Notes: a model not told the origin generated them from the letters alone. Shown: positions 1 to 9,073, counted from the first letter of the stretch. The stretch is 64,000 nucleotides of DNA from Alloacidobacterium sp963823845 (GCA_963823845.1 CAWGND010000010.1:1-64000), one strand, 5' to 3'. Made by a program: numbers and translations.

Positions 1-701
1 CCGCCCTGTGGTGTACCTTGCTCGGTCGCATGGAAGATGGATTTTTCCATGTAGCCAGTTCTTAGCCATTTGCGGAGGACGCCCTTGTCCATAGGAACGT
101 GGGCCATCAGCCACGCATGACTAATGTTGTCGAAACAGCCACGGATATCGCCTTCCAACACCCAGTGCGGATTGCGATGCTTTAGGGCTGTGAAGCAACC
201 CTGAATCGCATCCGCGCAGGAGCGCCGTTTGCGGAATCCGTAAGAGTTTACGTCCGCTGTCGTTTCCGCCACGGGATCGAGTGCCAGCAGATACAGCGCC
301 TGCATCGCTCTATCCTTCATGGCCGGGATACCGAGCGGACGCAACTTGCCGTTCGACTTCGGAATGTATATGCGTCTGAGTGGCAGTGGACGATAGCCTC
401 TGCCTCTCATTGCATATACAGCAGCTGCCTTCTTTGCTGGTGTATTCCAGATGATGCCGTCTACACCAGCAGTCTTCCGGCCTTGATTCTCAGTCACCCG
501 CCGTACGGCTAACAGCTTACCGTCCCGCGAGTGTGTGAGCAGCCGTTGCAAGACTTTCACCTTGCCCCATCTGTTTGCCTCTACAGCCTTCACGATACGC
601 ACCTGGAGCCTGCGCACATTCCGATTCACGGAGCGCCAGTCTATTTCGCCCCAATGAAGCGAAGCATGGGATGCCGCACCAACGGATCGCTCCGTCATCA
701 T
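1..701 (-). CDS. ltrA: Group II intron reverse transcriptase/maturase, 3' part outside window
   Basis: This is the intron-encoded reverse transcriptase and maturase that drives splicing and retrohoming of the surrounding group II intron. Read from 701 leftward it begins MMTERSVGAASHASLHWGEI and carries a clear RT core: TAGVDGIIW, RRIYIPKSNGKLRPLGIPAMKDRA, YGFRKRRSCADAIQ, LEGDIRGCFDNISH and finally GTPQGG right at the window edge. The YADD catalytic motif and the maturase domain lie outside the window. The start is chosen because AAGGAGG sits just upstream of the ATG-ATG pair. The protein is unlike the other three intron RTs here (32.5, 34.4 and 50.2 kb), so it belongs to another intron lineage. 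Identity as an RT is secure; only completeness is unknown. Confidence 0.9.
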   Translation of the reverse strand, partial: MMTERSVGAASHASLHWGEIDWRSVNRNVRRLQVRIVKAVEANRWGKVKVLQRLLTHSRDGKLLAVRRVTENQGRKTAGVDGIIWNTPAKKAAAVYAMRGRGYRPLPLRRIYIPKSNGKLRPLGIPAMKDRAMQALYLLALDPVAETTADVNSYGFRKRRSCADAIQGCFTALKHRNPHWVLEGDIRGCFDNISHAWLMAHVPMDKGVLRKWLRTGYMEKSIFHATEQGTPQG

Positions 702-1289
702 CTGCTTTGCCTCCTTATGCTGGTTATTCAGGTTCTTTCGTGATCGAAGACCAGAGAGAAGTCGGCTCGCTTTCGCGCCAGACATCAGATCTGTATCCAT
801 CCGATTACCGGGTGGCATTTGCTTCCTCTCTCCTCCTCTACCCGCATTGCTATCGTCCAGCCTTGCGGCCTTCCTACCCTTACGGGAGCGATACGGGCTT
901 ACCCTGTTTCGTTCCAATGACAGATGTGGTTTAGGCCCTCTCTACTACACCGGCAGTGTTGTTTGCCCATGACGGAAGAGAATGGAGCTTCCGCGCCCAC
1001 TGCATCCGGAGCCTGTCAGCATCTTTGGCTCCTTCTTTCATCTCGATGCTTACGAGAGTTCGCATCTGCTGGCCATGCCACTCACCCTGCCCCTATCCGC
1101 CCTGATGCTGGCAGATCCAAGCTCACCTCGCGGATTGCTTAGCAACCTTGCAGCTGCGGGTACTTTGTCAGAGGGCTTCTCAACGGCTCGTTACCAAGCA
1201 GCCTGACCTCATAGGGTACTGCCGACGGGACGGCAGGTCCGGTCATGTGACCATGCCGGACAATCATCGGAGCGACTTACAGGTCGCAC
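1..1289 (-). mobile_element. Group II intron 1, inserted in an SRAP gene
   Basis: The minus strand from 1289 starts with GTGCGACC, the canonical group II intron 5' end (GUGYG), directly after the codon TGG of a broken SRAP reading frame. About 590 bases of probable ribozyme domains I-IV precede the RT start at 701. The 3' end with domains V and VI lies beyond position 1. The 5' boundary is read directly; the rest of the element is inferred from the RT it carries. Confidence 0.8.
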
Positions 1290-1679
1290 CCACTCGATGA
1301 ACGAATCCACGGGCACGAGGCAGCGGCTGTGCAGGAAAGCATCGCGCCAGACATTGCTGTCCACCAGGCTTTCGCCTCTGGCATTGATCGTGTCGAGTCT
1401 GAATTTCTTCGGGTCGGTTACATAAGGTGGTAAGAAGCGCCAGAACATCATATGCAGGGATCGCGCTCCGAACTGCTTGTCCCACACGATGACCGGCTGC
1501 AGAGATTGTGGGGCTGCGTTGTAATCCGGTGCAAACCCCAGGGTCAGGCCATCGACATTTCCCAGATGGAAGGCTTCGACGATCTTCTGTTTATCGCTGC
1601 GTCTCTGAACCGGCCGCACATGCATTAAGCGTAATTCTCCGGCCCTCGTTTCCACATTCGGTACGCCATTTCCACACAG
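1290..1679 (-). pseudogene. SRAP (HMCES/YedK-like) abasic-site protein, 5' exon interrupted by intron
   Basis: SRAP proteins crosslink to abasic sites in single-stranded DNA through Cys2 and use conserved Asn, Glu and His residues. The frame shows CGNGVPNVETRAGEL at its start, then TINARGESL with the conserved Asn, then SRCLVPVDSFIEW with the catalytic Glu. It is cut by the intron directly after FIEW; the His-bearing remainder should lie past the left edge. If the intron splices, a working protein is possible. In this frame the only nearby ATG (about 1700) puts the key Cys at residue 8. A CTG codon at 1679 with GGAG six bases upstream would instead give Met-Cys-Gly, as the family requires. 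That start is an inference. A longer in-frame extension to 1793 looks non-coding. Confidence 0.75.
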
Positions 1680-1935
1680 GAAAATCTCCGCAGACATCTT
1701 GCGACACGGAGCACAAGAGGTATGATTCAACTCAACGGAGGAGAGATCTTCCAGAAGAAGAGAGCTGACAAGGGCCGTCGAGGGAACCGGCAACGTGACC
1801 CACGGATGGATTCAGGAAACTGGATACTGACGGACAGCCTGAGAAGGCTTTTACAGCCGATGTGATGGCGGAAACAGCGCGGGGAAGCGGGCTCACGCTC
1901 GCAGGTCCCGATTAGTTCCGCCATAACGATGTTGT

Positions 1936-1957
1936 GATCCGGTTGCCGAACCGGATC
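1936..1957. terminator. Perfect 9-bp hairpin upstream of the SRAP gene
   Basis: GATCCGGTT and AACCGGATC form a perfect stem around a GCCG loop. No T-tract follows on either strand, so it is not a classical Rho-independent terminator. It sits between the SRAP gene and the small gene ending at 2021, both on the minus strand, and could end transcription of the latter or be a stray palindrome. Confidence 0.35.
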
Positions 1958-2020
1958 TTCGAGAATCGGACAGGCAGAGGGCGACGTCTCGAAAGAGATT
2001 TCGCCCTTTCGCTTTCTTGG

Positions 2021-2233
2021 TCAGTGATCCCGACAATTCGGGCAGCGACTTGTATGGTTAATGAGGGCATCGAATGAGTTCGTGATTCGACATTTCATGT
2101 AATCCGCGCTCTCATCGGCTTCGACATCGTTCAATACATCGCGCGAGATTTTCAGATACTCCAACGCCAGACGGATTCCGGTTTCACAGAAGTGAAGTTC
2201 CTTATCGAGCGCTATCGTTGCGTTTCGCCCCAT
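2021..2233 (-). CDS. Small hypothetical protein with C-terminal CPNC
   Basis: I do not recognise this 70-residue protein. It begins MGRNATIALDKELHFCETG, is rich in Asp, Glu and Lys, looks mostly helical and ends SRCPNCRDH, so a Cys pair sits at the very C-terminus with a further Cys near residue 15. The ATG at 2233 is preferred because GAGG lies five bases upstream. A longer frame exists to a TTG at 2278 with no clear ribosome site. There is no signal peptide or membrane segment. Coding status is plausible from residue composition but unproven. Confidence 0.45.
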   Translation of the reverse strand: MGRNATIALDKELHFCETGIRLALEYLKISRDVLNDVEADESADYMKCRITNSFDALINHTSRCPNCRDH

Positions 2234-2278
2234 GGCGGCCTCACATTTGCGGGGAAGGGAATCGTGCACTTGTTTCAA

Positions 2279-3111
2279 TGCAAAACGCCAGTGAACGGTT
2301 GGTCCACTGGCGCCACAATTCAGTAGCCCTCCCCCAAGTGCTACTCAATGATTGAACTGTACGCCAGCTACATGCCCTTGCCTAGCCCCTCTTTGGTTTA
2401 GGAAGGGTGCAATCTTGTAATGGAAGGCGGTTACTTCTGGGGGTTCTAATAACGCTCTTCCTGCACCATAGCCGATGCACTTCGATGATTGACAATATCA
2501 GGGGAAAGATCTGTTGGCTCTGGCTAGCGGACTCAAGCCGATCTGTGGATAACGCTGTCTGCAACGGAGCGACGGGCTGCCTTATTCAAAAACCTCTCCG
2601 AGACGGCTCGGCTAGTCGCAAATAAACGAAAACCCAGCCGGCGGTCGGGCCGTTTCAAAAACCTGTACTTTAGGACACGCACCGCTAACACAGGCGGCGG
2701 AGACTAAGTTCTGGATTTTTGGTTCGTCCATTTTTCACATAGAATCAATCGGGAATTCACCTTCTTGCCGTCGTTTACGAGTTGGTCATTCGACAGTAAT
2801 TCCGTGATCGCTGGCCTGCGCGGCTAGCGTGGCACGAGAACCAAAAAATGATCGCCGTGACAAATGAGCACCCGTCGGAAAAGACTCGTCACCGAGTTTG
2901 GGATGACCATGATCACGACGATGATGATGATGATTGAAGGACGCTATCTTGTAAGCCTTTGGTCGGCCGGGAACACGCATCCTTGCTCTGCGGTGGTTGC
3001 AGCTGTCCTGCTGATCGCTTAGCTCAGGCGAGGATGCCCGCGCCCAAAAAGCAATAATTAGCGTTTCTGCTCGAATGCGTTCACAGATTCTCTCTCCAGT
3101 GAGGTTTCATT
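2279..3111. other. No recognisable gene
   Basis: About 830 bases without a convincing reading frame. A minus-strand frame at 2786-2980 contains a short His run and an SRRSFF string resembling a Tat motif, but the motif lies in the C-terminal half and nothing follows it, so I do not call it. The plus strand near 3090-3111 holds the GAGG ribosome site of the next gene. Confidence 0.4.
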
Positions 3112-4793
3112 ATGCGCCCAGCGATCAACGTCCTAGTGAGCACTGTCAGAAGAGTTTGCCAGCTGACGGGAGAGATCGATCGCCAGCCCAAGCATGCAGC
3201 ATTTAACCAGACCGAGAGCAGGTTCGGTTTGTATGGCACAGACCTCGGATCTTCCTTCGAGCACGGAGGTCGGTTGTGGCTCCTCTTTGGAGACACGTGG
3301 CCGGGTCCAGCACCGACGGATTCCTTAGACAGCGTCGCGTGGACTACAGCCACACAGCCCGAGCCGGGCATACCACTTGAACTCATCAATGTTAACGGGA
3401 GATACCAGTCCCCGAGGCTATTCGACGCCGACGGAACATCTATGAGCACTGGAGGATTTGAAGTTCCCATTGCCGGCTTCAGCAATGACGGTCAGATGCA
3501 CATCTTTTACTCGACCGACCATTTTGTAGAGGCATGTGGGGACGGTGGTCTTGACGTCTATTGGATTGGGCAGAGCAATGCACTAGAAACTACATGGGCC
3601 AACCCGACCGTTAACAGCGGTATTTGGCATCAGGAGTCCTCCATTGCCGGTCAGCCGCGAGTCAACTCATCCCTCGCCACTATCGTCAGATTCGACAGTG
3701 CAGTCGATATCTTCTGGATTGGCTCCGACGGTGCCGTAGCGACCAACTGGAGCAATCCCGGCATTAATAACAGCTCCTGGCATGATCCATTTCCAATCTC
3801 TCCACCGGGAGCATCTCGTGCTAACTCACCTCTATGTGCCGTTACCCGACTTGAAGGGGGTCTCGATGTCTTCTGGATTGGCGTTGATGGGGCAATAAAC
3901 AGCAACTGGGCCAACCCTGAGGTGGACAGCGGGAATTGGCATACTCCATTCCCGATCTCGCCACCGGCGGCATCCCGTGCTAACTCACCTCTATCTGCCG
4001 TTACCCGACTTGAAGGGGGTCTCGATGTCTTCTGGATTGGCGCTGATGGAGCAGTAGGCAGCAACTGGGCCAACCCTGCAGCAACTGGGCCAACCCTAAG
4101 GTGGACAGCGGGAATTGGCATACTCCATTTCCCATTACCCCGGCTGGAGCGGCCGGTGCTAACTCGCCTCTATCTGCCGTCACCCGACTCGAAGGGGCCC
4201 TCGATGTTTTCTGGATTGGTCCGGATGGAGCAATAGGCAGCAACTGGGCCAACCCTGATGTGGACAGCGGGAATTGGCATACTCCATTTCCCATTACCCC
4301 GGCTGGAGCGGCCGGTGCTAACTCGCCTCTATCTGCCGTCACCCGACTCGAAGGGGCCCTCGATGTTTTCTGGATTGGTCCGGATGGAGCAATAGGCAGC
4401 AACTCCGGCCAACCCTGATGTGGACAGCGGGAATTGGCATAGTCCATTTCCCATTACTCCGCCGGGAGCCGCCCGTGCCAACTCACCTCTATCTGCCGTC
4501 ACCAGACTCGAAGGGGCCCTCGATGTTTTCGGATTGGTCCGGATGGAGCAATAGGCAGCAACTGGGCTAACCCTGATGTGGACAGCGGAAATTGGCATAG
4601 TCCATTTCCCATTACTCCGCCTGTATGGGGCGGCGAGTATGCTCCTTACATGATTGACCGCTACACGCGTATAGTCTCATCCGACAATCCCAACGCACTA
4701 CAGGCGCAGGTCTACTTCACTCTCTCAACCTGGAATCCCTATAACGTCATGCTCATGACAGCTACAATCCAACGGGCGCCCGACACGCAATAG
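3112..4793 (+). pseudogene. DUF4185-type protein with an inserted seven-repeat propeller, frame-disrupted
   Basis: The N-terminal part (GLYGTDLGSSFEHGGRLWL, FGDTWPG, SPRLFDADG) and the C-terminal part (YAPYMIDRYTRIV, STWNPYNVMLM) are two halves of a DUF4185-like five-bladed, sialidase-like fold. Between them lie seven copies of a roughly 53-residue unit with the signature LDVFWIGPDGAIGSNWANP and NWHTPFPITPP. Such units resemble the lectin-type PLL/fucose-lectin propellers, which close with seven blades. Start: ATG with GAGG seven bases upstream. Three lesions break the frame: a 20-bp tandem duplication near 4080-4100, a one-base gain near 4404 and a one-base loss near 4530. The last two cancel each other. 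A carbohydrate-binding or hydrolytic role is inference. No clear signal peptide is seen. Confidence 0.65.
3548..4620 (+). repeat. Seven tandem 159-bp repeats within the propeller gene
   Basis: The phrase GGCATACTCC or a close variant recurs at 3626, 3779, 3938, 4117, 4276, 4436 and 4594. The spacings are 153, 159, 179, 160 and 158 apart from one exact 159. Most units are therefore 159 bp (53 codons); the 179 reflects the 20-bp duplication and the 160/158 pair the compensating indels. Units 4 to 6 are nearly identical at DNA level, suggesting recent amplification or conversion. Confidence 0.85.
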
Positions 4794-5238
4794 CCTGCAG
4801 GGCTTCGGGGGCTTCGTCTATAGGAGGGGGCGCCACGGCGACAATCTATGTGGCGACATCGGTACACTCGTGACCCGCCCCGGAAAACTCGGCCGCACGA
4901 GGTTAGAAATTTCGGCCTGCGTGGTTCGGTTTGTGCCCGTTTGGCGGGCACGATTGCGGTTAATGTAAGTCAAGTGACGATCTCCAGCAAGAGGCTTGAG
5001 AACGTACGGTAACTAAGATGATTTCCACCGCTGTTGATAACTGCAAACTCTGTCGGTGTGCGATCGGCTATTGCGGAGGGCGGGCGACGGTGATTGTAGT
5101 CGTGACGCCCATGTGACCTGCCGGCACTTGTCGCTGAGTGTGAGGTGGGTTATGCGCTCAATTAGAGTTGGCGGCCGCCTCGTTAGGGTTGTTCTCCGTC
5201 TTAGCCGAAGAAGCAATGACTTCACTTACCCATGTTTC
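4794..5238. other. No recognisable gene
   Basis: About 445 bases between two convergent genes. Frames on both strands are short, Arg-rich and lack ribosome sites or family resemblance. No strong hairpin stood out. Confidence 0.4.
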
Positions 5239-7221
5239 TCATTTCGCCCAGATGGCGGCCAAGCGGTCCTGGCCCGCGACGCTGTAGCCGTTGACTAACT
5301 CCAGCCGGTAGCCCTCACCCACGAGTTGGTCGAAGGTCGCCTGGTACTGCGCGGGGTTCAGGCCATGGCGGGCCTGCCAGGCAGGCACACCGGGGATCTG
5401 CCGGAAGATCGCGGCGTAGCGATCCTGTACACCATCGCTGTAGCCGCAGACCACCACCGGCTTGTAGCCTTCGGCTACGAGCTGGCTGAAGGTCGCTTGG
5501 TACTCGGCGGATGTGAGGCCATGACGGGCCTGCCAGGCTGGGGCGCTTGGCGGCTTGCGCCAAATCGCAGCGTAGAGATCCTGGGTGCCATCGAAGTAGC
5601 CGCTGACCCAGTCGAGCAGGTAGCCTTCACCCGTGAACTGGTTGAAGGCGGCCTGATACTGCGCGGCAGTAAGGCCGTGACGAGCGACCCAAGGATCGGT
5701 CGCGCCCCCCTGGAAGATGCAGGCAAAGAGGGGGCCGGCGGCGGCGGCGTAGCCGTTCACGAGCACAGGATAATAGCCCTGCTGCGTGAGCTGATTGAAC
5801 GTGGTTTGGTAATCAGCAGCGGTCAAGCCGTGGCGAGCTTGCCAGGCAGGCGCGGAGGTAGTCTTGACCCAAAGCGCTGCGTACAGGGGAAATGTCGTGC
5901 CGTACCCGCTGACGTCCATCAACTGCATGCCGTGGTTGCCGACATAGTCATTGAAAGCCTCCTGATATTGCTCAGAAGTGAGGCCGTGGCGGGCGATCCA
6001 GCCGCCAATGGGGATCTCCGGGGCGATGTTATCGAGGTAGATGTTGGTAACGACATCCCGGAAGAACTGGCCCGTTGCGCCGATGGGGGAATTAGCGAAT
6101 ACGACCAACTCCATGTCACGCGGCAGGAAATAGGCGAGGCTCTGCTCGGTCTGGCTGGAGCCGGATTGCCACAGGCCGTTCTTGTTGTAGAGCGTACCGA
6201 GGTTCGTGGACTCAATCAGATCGATGCCAAAGCTGTTATCGAGCATGCTTTGCGCTGCCGAAGGAGACATGATCGTGCCCTGGCGCCGGAAACAGCCCAT
6301 TACATTCAACAGCTCGTCCACCGAGATGTGCCAGCTTGTGCCGCCGCAGTCCGTTGTCAGGTCGCCGGAGTTCCAACCTGCGCCAACCGGGAAAGCGTAG
6401 GCGAGCGCATCCGGGTCGGGGTGGGTCAGCGTTGGGCCGGACACACCGGCGGGCTGAAACAGATTCTGCGCGACATAGTTGGCGTATGCGTTGATGGTGA
6501 CAAAATCCCAGAACTGGTCTTCAAACGGCGCAGGGAAGGTAGTGTTGGCCGGAATGACGCCGTTCATGACCGAGAGCAGGATTCTGCACAGGCTCAAGTT
6601 CATGTTCTGGTAGGAGTACCCGCCGAGGTTTGCGTTCGTGACTCCCGCTGCGACCTGCGCCTTCATGATGCTGTAGAACGTATCGGACCCGGTGACGCGG
6701 AAGCCGGATTTGTGCGTCATCAACTCGGCAAATGTGATTTTGTCGATGTTCGGGCCCGTGGCCCAATAGGTGGGCAGGTAGCCGATGATCGGGGTTGATG
6801 CCGGCAGGTTGTGCGCCGCGAGCGTGCGCGTCATGGCGATGGCGGTGATCAACTTGCTGCAGCTGGCAATGTGCATTCGCACGCCCTGCGCCCAGGACTC
6901 CGACCCATCGGATGGCTCCTTGGCCCAGCCGACCTGGGCGGAGGCGATGGCCTGGCCGTGTTGGCGCAGCTCCATCACGTACCCGGCGGTGTTGTTGGCC
7001 AGCGCAGTATTCAGGGCGGCGACAAAGCCGTCGGTATTGAAGGAGAGCGTGACGCCGGCCGGCACGATGCGCGGGGCAAACCTTGTTATCCCCTCCTCGA
7101 GTCCGTGTGAGCTGATTACGCTGCCTGGTGTATGCAGCGGCTGCATGACATGGGCTTCGGCGGCGGCGTGATCGATGACAAAGCCGCTGGGCAAGGTGGT
7201 GCGTTCGGCTGCTGTGGGCAT
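5239..7221 (-). CDS. Serine hydrolase of the beta-lactamase/PBP family with five C-terminal tandem repeats
   Basis: A 660-residue protein. Residues about 40-400 form a class C beta-lactamase/DD-peptidase-like domain: the nucleophile motif S120-C-S-K123 and the Y204-Q-N206 motif are both present. From about residue 405 to the end come five units of 46-50 residues with the signature ARHGLTAAQYQATFNQL, EGY, VNGY and YAAIW, matching the bacterial tandem repeat domain also found after beta-lactamase domains in fungal polyglycine hydrolases. The start at 7221 is chosen for GGAGG five bases upstream; an open frame runs on to 7599 but looks non-coding. No obvious signal peptide. The activity is probably an esterase or peptidase; antibiotic hydrolysis cannot be assumed. 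Confidence 0.85.
   Translation of the reverse strand: MPTAAERTTLPSGFVIDHAAAEAHVMQPLHTPGSVISSHGLEEGITRFAPRIVPAGVTLSFNTDGFVAALNTALANNTAGYVMELRQHGQAIASAQVGWAKEPSDGSESWAQGVRMHIASCSKLITAIAMTRTLAAHNLPASTPIIGYLPTYWATGPNIDKITFAELMTHKSGFRVTGSDTFYSIMKAQVAAGVTNANLGGYSYQNMNLSLCRILLSVMNGVIPANTTFPAPFEDQFWDFVTINAYANYVAQNLFQPAGVSGPTLTHPDPDALAYAFPVGAGWNSGDLTTDCGGTSWHISVDELLNVMGCFRRQGTIMSPSAAQSMLDNSFGIDLIESTNLGTLYNKNGLWQSGSSQTEQSLAYFLPRDMELVVFANSPIGATGQFFRDVVTNIYLDNIAPEIPIGGWIARHGLTSEQYQEAFNDYVGNHGMQLMDVSGYGTTFPLYAALWVKTTSAPAWQARHGLTAADYQTTFNQLTQQGYYPVLVNGYAAAAGPLFACIFQGGATDPWVARHGLTAAQYQAAFNQFTGEGYLLDWVSGYFDGTQDLYAAIWRKPPSAPAWQARHGLTSAEYQATFSQLVAEGYKPVVVCGYSDGVQDRYAAIFRQIPGVPAWQARHGLNPAQYQATFDQLVGEGYRLELVNGYSVAGQDRLAAIWAK
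5242..6006 (-). repeat. Five tandem BTRD1-like repeat units
   Basis: Five units start (in protein order) at GWIARHGLTSEQYQ, WQARHGLTAADYQ, WVARHGLTAAQYQ, WQARHGLTSAEYQ and WQARHGLNPAQYQ. Each unit keeps ARHGL, a YQ..F helix and a GY..AA.W/F strand end. They diverge more at DNA level than the propeller repeats at 3.5 kb, implying an older array. Confidence 0.8.
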
Positions 7222-8178
7222 AGGATCCTCCAGTTTCTGGTGAAAGGGGTCGCCATAAAGATCGATTATGCACGCCTGGAGTAGTGGGAACATCGGAGGC
7301 GGCTTACTCAGTAGTGCGCAAGCGGCAGAGGTCGTTTCATCTTGCCGACGGTGCGCCAGACGTTTGACAGCCGCAGTCCCGGAGCGCCTGACAATCCATG
7401 ACTCCGCTCTTCTCCCGAGACGAAGAAATGGATTCCGGAAGCATCCACCTAGTGCGACAAAGGGCCGTCTATTGAGAAAGTACCTAAACTGGCAATGTTT
7501 GCGAGAACCCGAGATGAATGGTGATCTAGCTCCGAGCTGCCGGATAGCGCCTGCGGAGAGAACTGACTTCCGAAGCTGAGGATGGCTCGGAAACCACATG
7601 GACGCGTAGCGGACTAATCGTCCATGTGGAACCTCGCTGGCGAAGCCGTCATAACCTTTCTGATGTACAAGGAACGAACGGGGTGGCGAAGCCTTCTGGG
7701 CTGAGACTCAGACTGGCGCCATTGACACGACCAGAAACGACAAAGTCTAGCCCGGCGTGACCAACCCGAACGGCCTGCCTTACGATCTCTTGGCAAATGG
7801 TGAAGCGCGCTGGCTCAAAGTGCAGGATTGAGGGCCAGAACCTCAATCGAGCGTCCTGATCGCGAGCGTTCCCTATGCGCTGAAGGTTGGTGACGCCGCC
7901 ACCCTTTGGCGTGCGGCCCGCGTCGGCCTAAGTCCTTGAAAATCCGCTTCTATTTCCCCTCGAAAAACAACGATAATTATTCACTTAGGGGGAACATCAC
8001 TGAATTTGCCCAAGAACAATTTTCTTGTGCCTCCTGAGGTGTTTTAGCCGTGTTCATGAATTCAGAAGCGAATCTGAAGTGCAGTTGGTCTTAACGGAGC
8101 TCGGCGCCGAGCCTGTCTCGGCATAGCGCCTATTGGAAAACGATCTAATTAGCCAAGGGTCCCTTCACCGGATTGGAG
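7222..8178. other. No recognisable gene
   Basis: About 950 bases upstream of both the hydrolase (minus) and the Crp/Fnr gene (plus). The minus-strand extension of the hydrolase frame to 7599 is the only long frame and looks spurious. No family resemblance was found on either strand. Confidence 0.4.
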
Positions 8179-8219
8179 AAGCTAGCGCAAAGGCGGTTCG
8201 TTCCGCGGTGCGCTAGCTT
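8179..8219. other. 11-bp-stem hairpin upstream of the Crp/Fnr gene
   Basis: AAGCTAGCGCA (8179-8189) pairs perfectly with TGCGCTAGCTT (8209-8219), and the loop itself can form a smaller GCGG/CCGC stem. A second strong hairpin follows eleven bases later. Together they suggest a structured leader or a REP-like palindrome pair. Confidence 0.55.
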
Positions 8220-8229
8220 TAAGAAAATT

Positions 8230-8261
8230 AATGAAGGCCCCCAGTTTTGGGGACCTTCATT
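8230..8261 (+). terminator. Strong hairpin, possible attenuator
   Basis: AATGAAGG-c-CCCC pairs with GGGG-a-CCTTCATT around an AGTTTT loop, followed by TTCT. The stem is 12 pairs with one mismatch. It lies before the likely start of the Crp/Fnr gene, so it may end upstream transcription or act as an attenuator. The T-tract is short. Confidence 0.45.
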
Positions 8262-8298
8262 TCTGAGCGAGAAACGGCGACTAAGCGTATCTTTCATC

Positions 8299-9030
8299 GT
8301 GGGGGCGGAAGATCCTGTGGGTTGCCGCTGTGAGTTGTCGCCCGGGAAGGGGGTTGAAGGCCTTCCCAACAAGCTCAGACCTCGATTTCTATCGGGGTTG
8401 TCGAAGGCGGAACTGAACTTTGTTTTGTCCGCAGCCAAACACCGGCAATTCCGCGCGTCGTCTGTGGTCCTTCACGAGGGAGACCCAGCGGAACGAGCCT
8501 TCCTGCTCACCAGCGGTGATGGCAGGCAATTCGTGACGACGAAGGACGGGCGAAGGATAAGTCTGCACTGGTTGACCGCCGGACAGACATTCGGTGGCGC
8601 CGCGATCGTGGCTGGCCCAATGCGATACTTTAGTAGCACGGAGCTTCTGTCGGAGAGTTGTGCGTTGATGTGGGACCGTCAGACTATCCGGGAACTGGTG
8701 TCCCGCTACCCGATACTACTGGACAATGCTTTGTCCATCGCAGCGACGGAATATATCGCGTCGCTGATCTCCACGCAAGTCTCACTCAGCTCCAATGATG
8801 CGCGCGGGCGCATCGCTCAGTTATTGGCAAGTCTCGCGTGCGGAATCGGCAAAGCCAATTCGGATGGGATCGAATTGAAGATCTCGAACGAAGATCTGGC
8901 TTCCGGAGCGAATGTGACGCCATTCACCGTCAGCCGTTTTCTAGGAGAATGGCAACGCGCCGGGGTCCTGACGAAGGGCCGCGGTACGGTCGTGCTGCGA
9001 AAACCCGAGCTCCTGGCAGCCGGCTGTTGA
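8299..9030 (+). CDS. Crp/Fnr family transcriptional regulator
   Basis: A cyclic-nucleotide-binding-fold regulator. The sensor domain reads RFLSGLSKAELNFVLSAAK, VVLHEGDPAERAFLLTSGDG, LTAGQTFGGAAI. A long dimer helix follows, then a winged helix-turn-helix with NEDLASGANVTPFTVSRFLGEW. There are no Cys ligands for an FeS cluster, so it is not a classical FNR; the ligand is unknown. No ATG start exists in the frame. GTG at 8299 gives the usual length of about 243 residues, while a TTG at 8173 would place two strong hairpins inside the gene. The ribosome site is weak, so the start is uncertain. The gene stands alone. Confidence 0.8.
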   Translation: MGAEDPVGCRCELSPGKGVEGLPNKLRPRFLSGLSKAELNFVLSAAKHRQFRASSVVLHEGDPAERAFLLTSGDGRQFVTTKDGRRISLHWLTAGQTFGGAAIVAGPMRYFSSTELLSESCALMWDRQTIRELVSRYPILLDNALSIAATEYIASLISTQVSLSSNDARGRIAQLLASLACGIGKANSDGIELKISNEDLASGANVTPFTVSRFLGEWQRAGVLTKGRGTVVLRKPELLAAGC

Positions 9031-9073
9031 ATTCCTTTGACCAAATCGACAACATTGGGGTCTTTGACCCGCT

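Noticed and set aside
531..1206. Several plus-strand frames
   Set aside because: They run opposite to the intron reverse transcriptase and ribozyme; no ribosome sites and no family resemblance.
2786..2980. His-run frame with an SRRSFF string on the minus strand
   Set aside because: The Tat-like motif lies in the C-terminal half with nothing behind it; composition is unlike a real protein.
3548..4620. CRISPR array interpretation of regular repeats
   Set aside because: The 159-bp units are coding and encode propeller blades.
5326..6798. Long 490-codon plus-strand frame
   Set aside because: It is the mirror of the serine hydrolase gene, whose SxxK and YxN motifs and repeats are on the minus strand.
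7222..7599. N-terminal extension of the serine hydrolase
   Set aside because: Arg/Pro-rich with no domain, while a strong ribosome site precedes ATG 7221.
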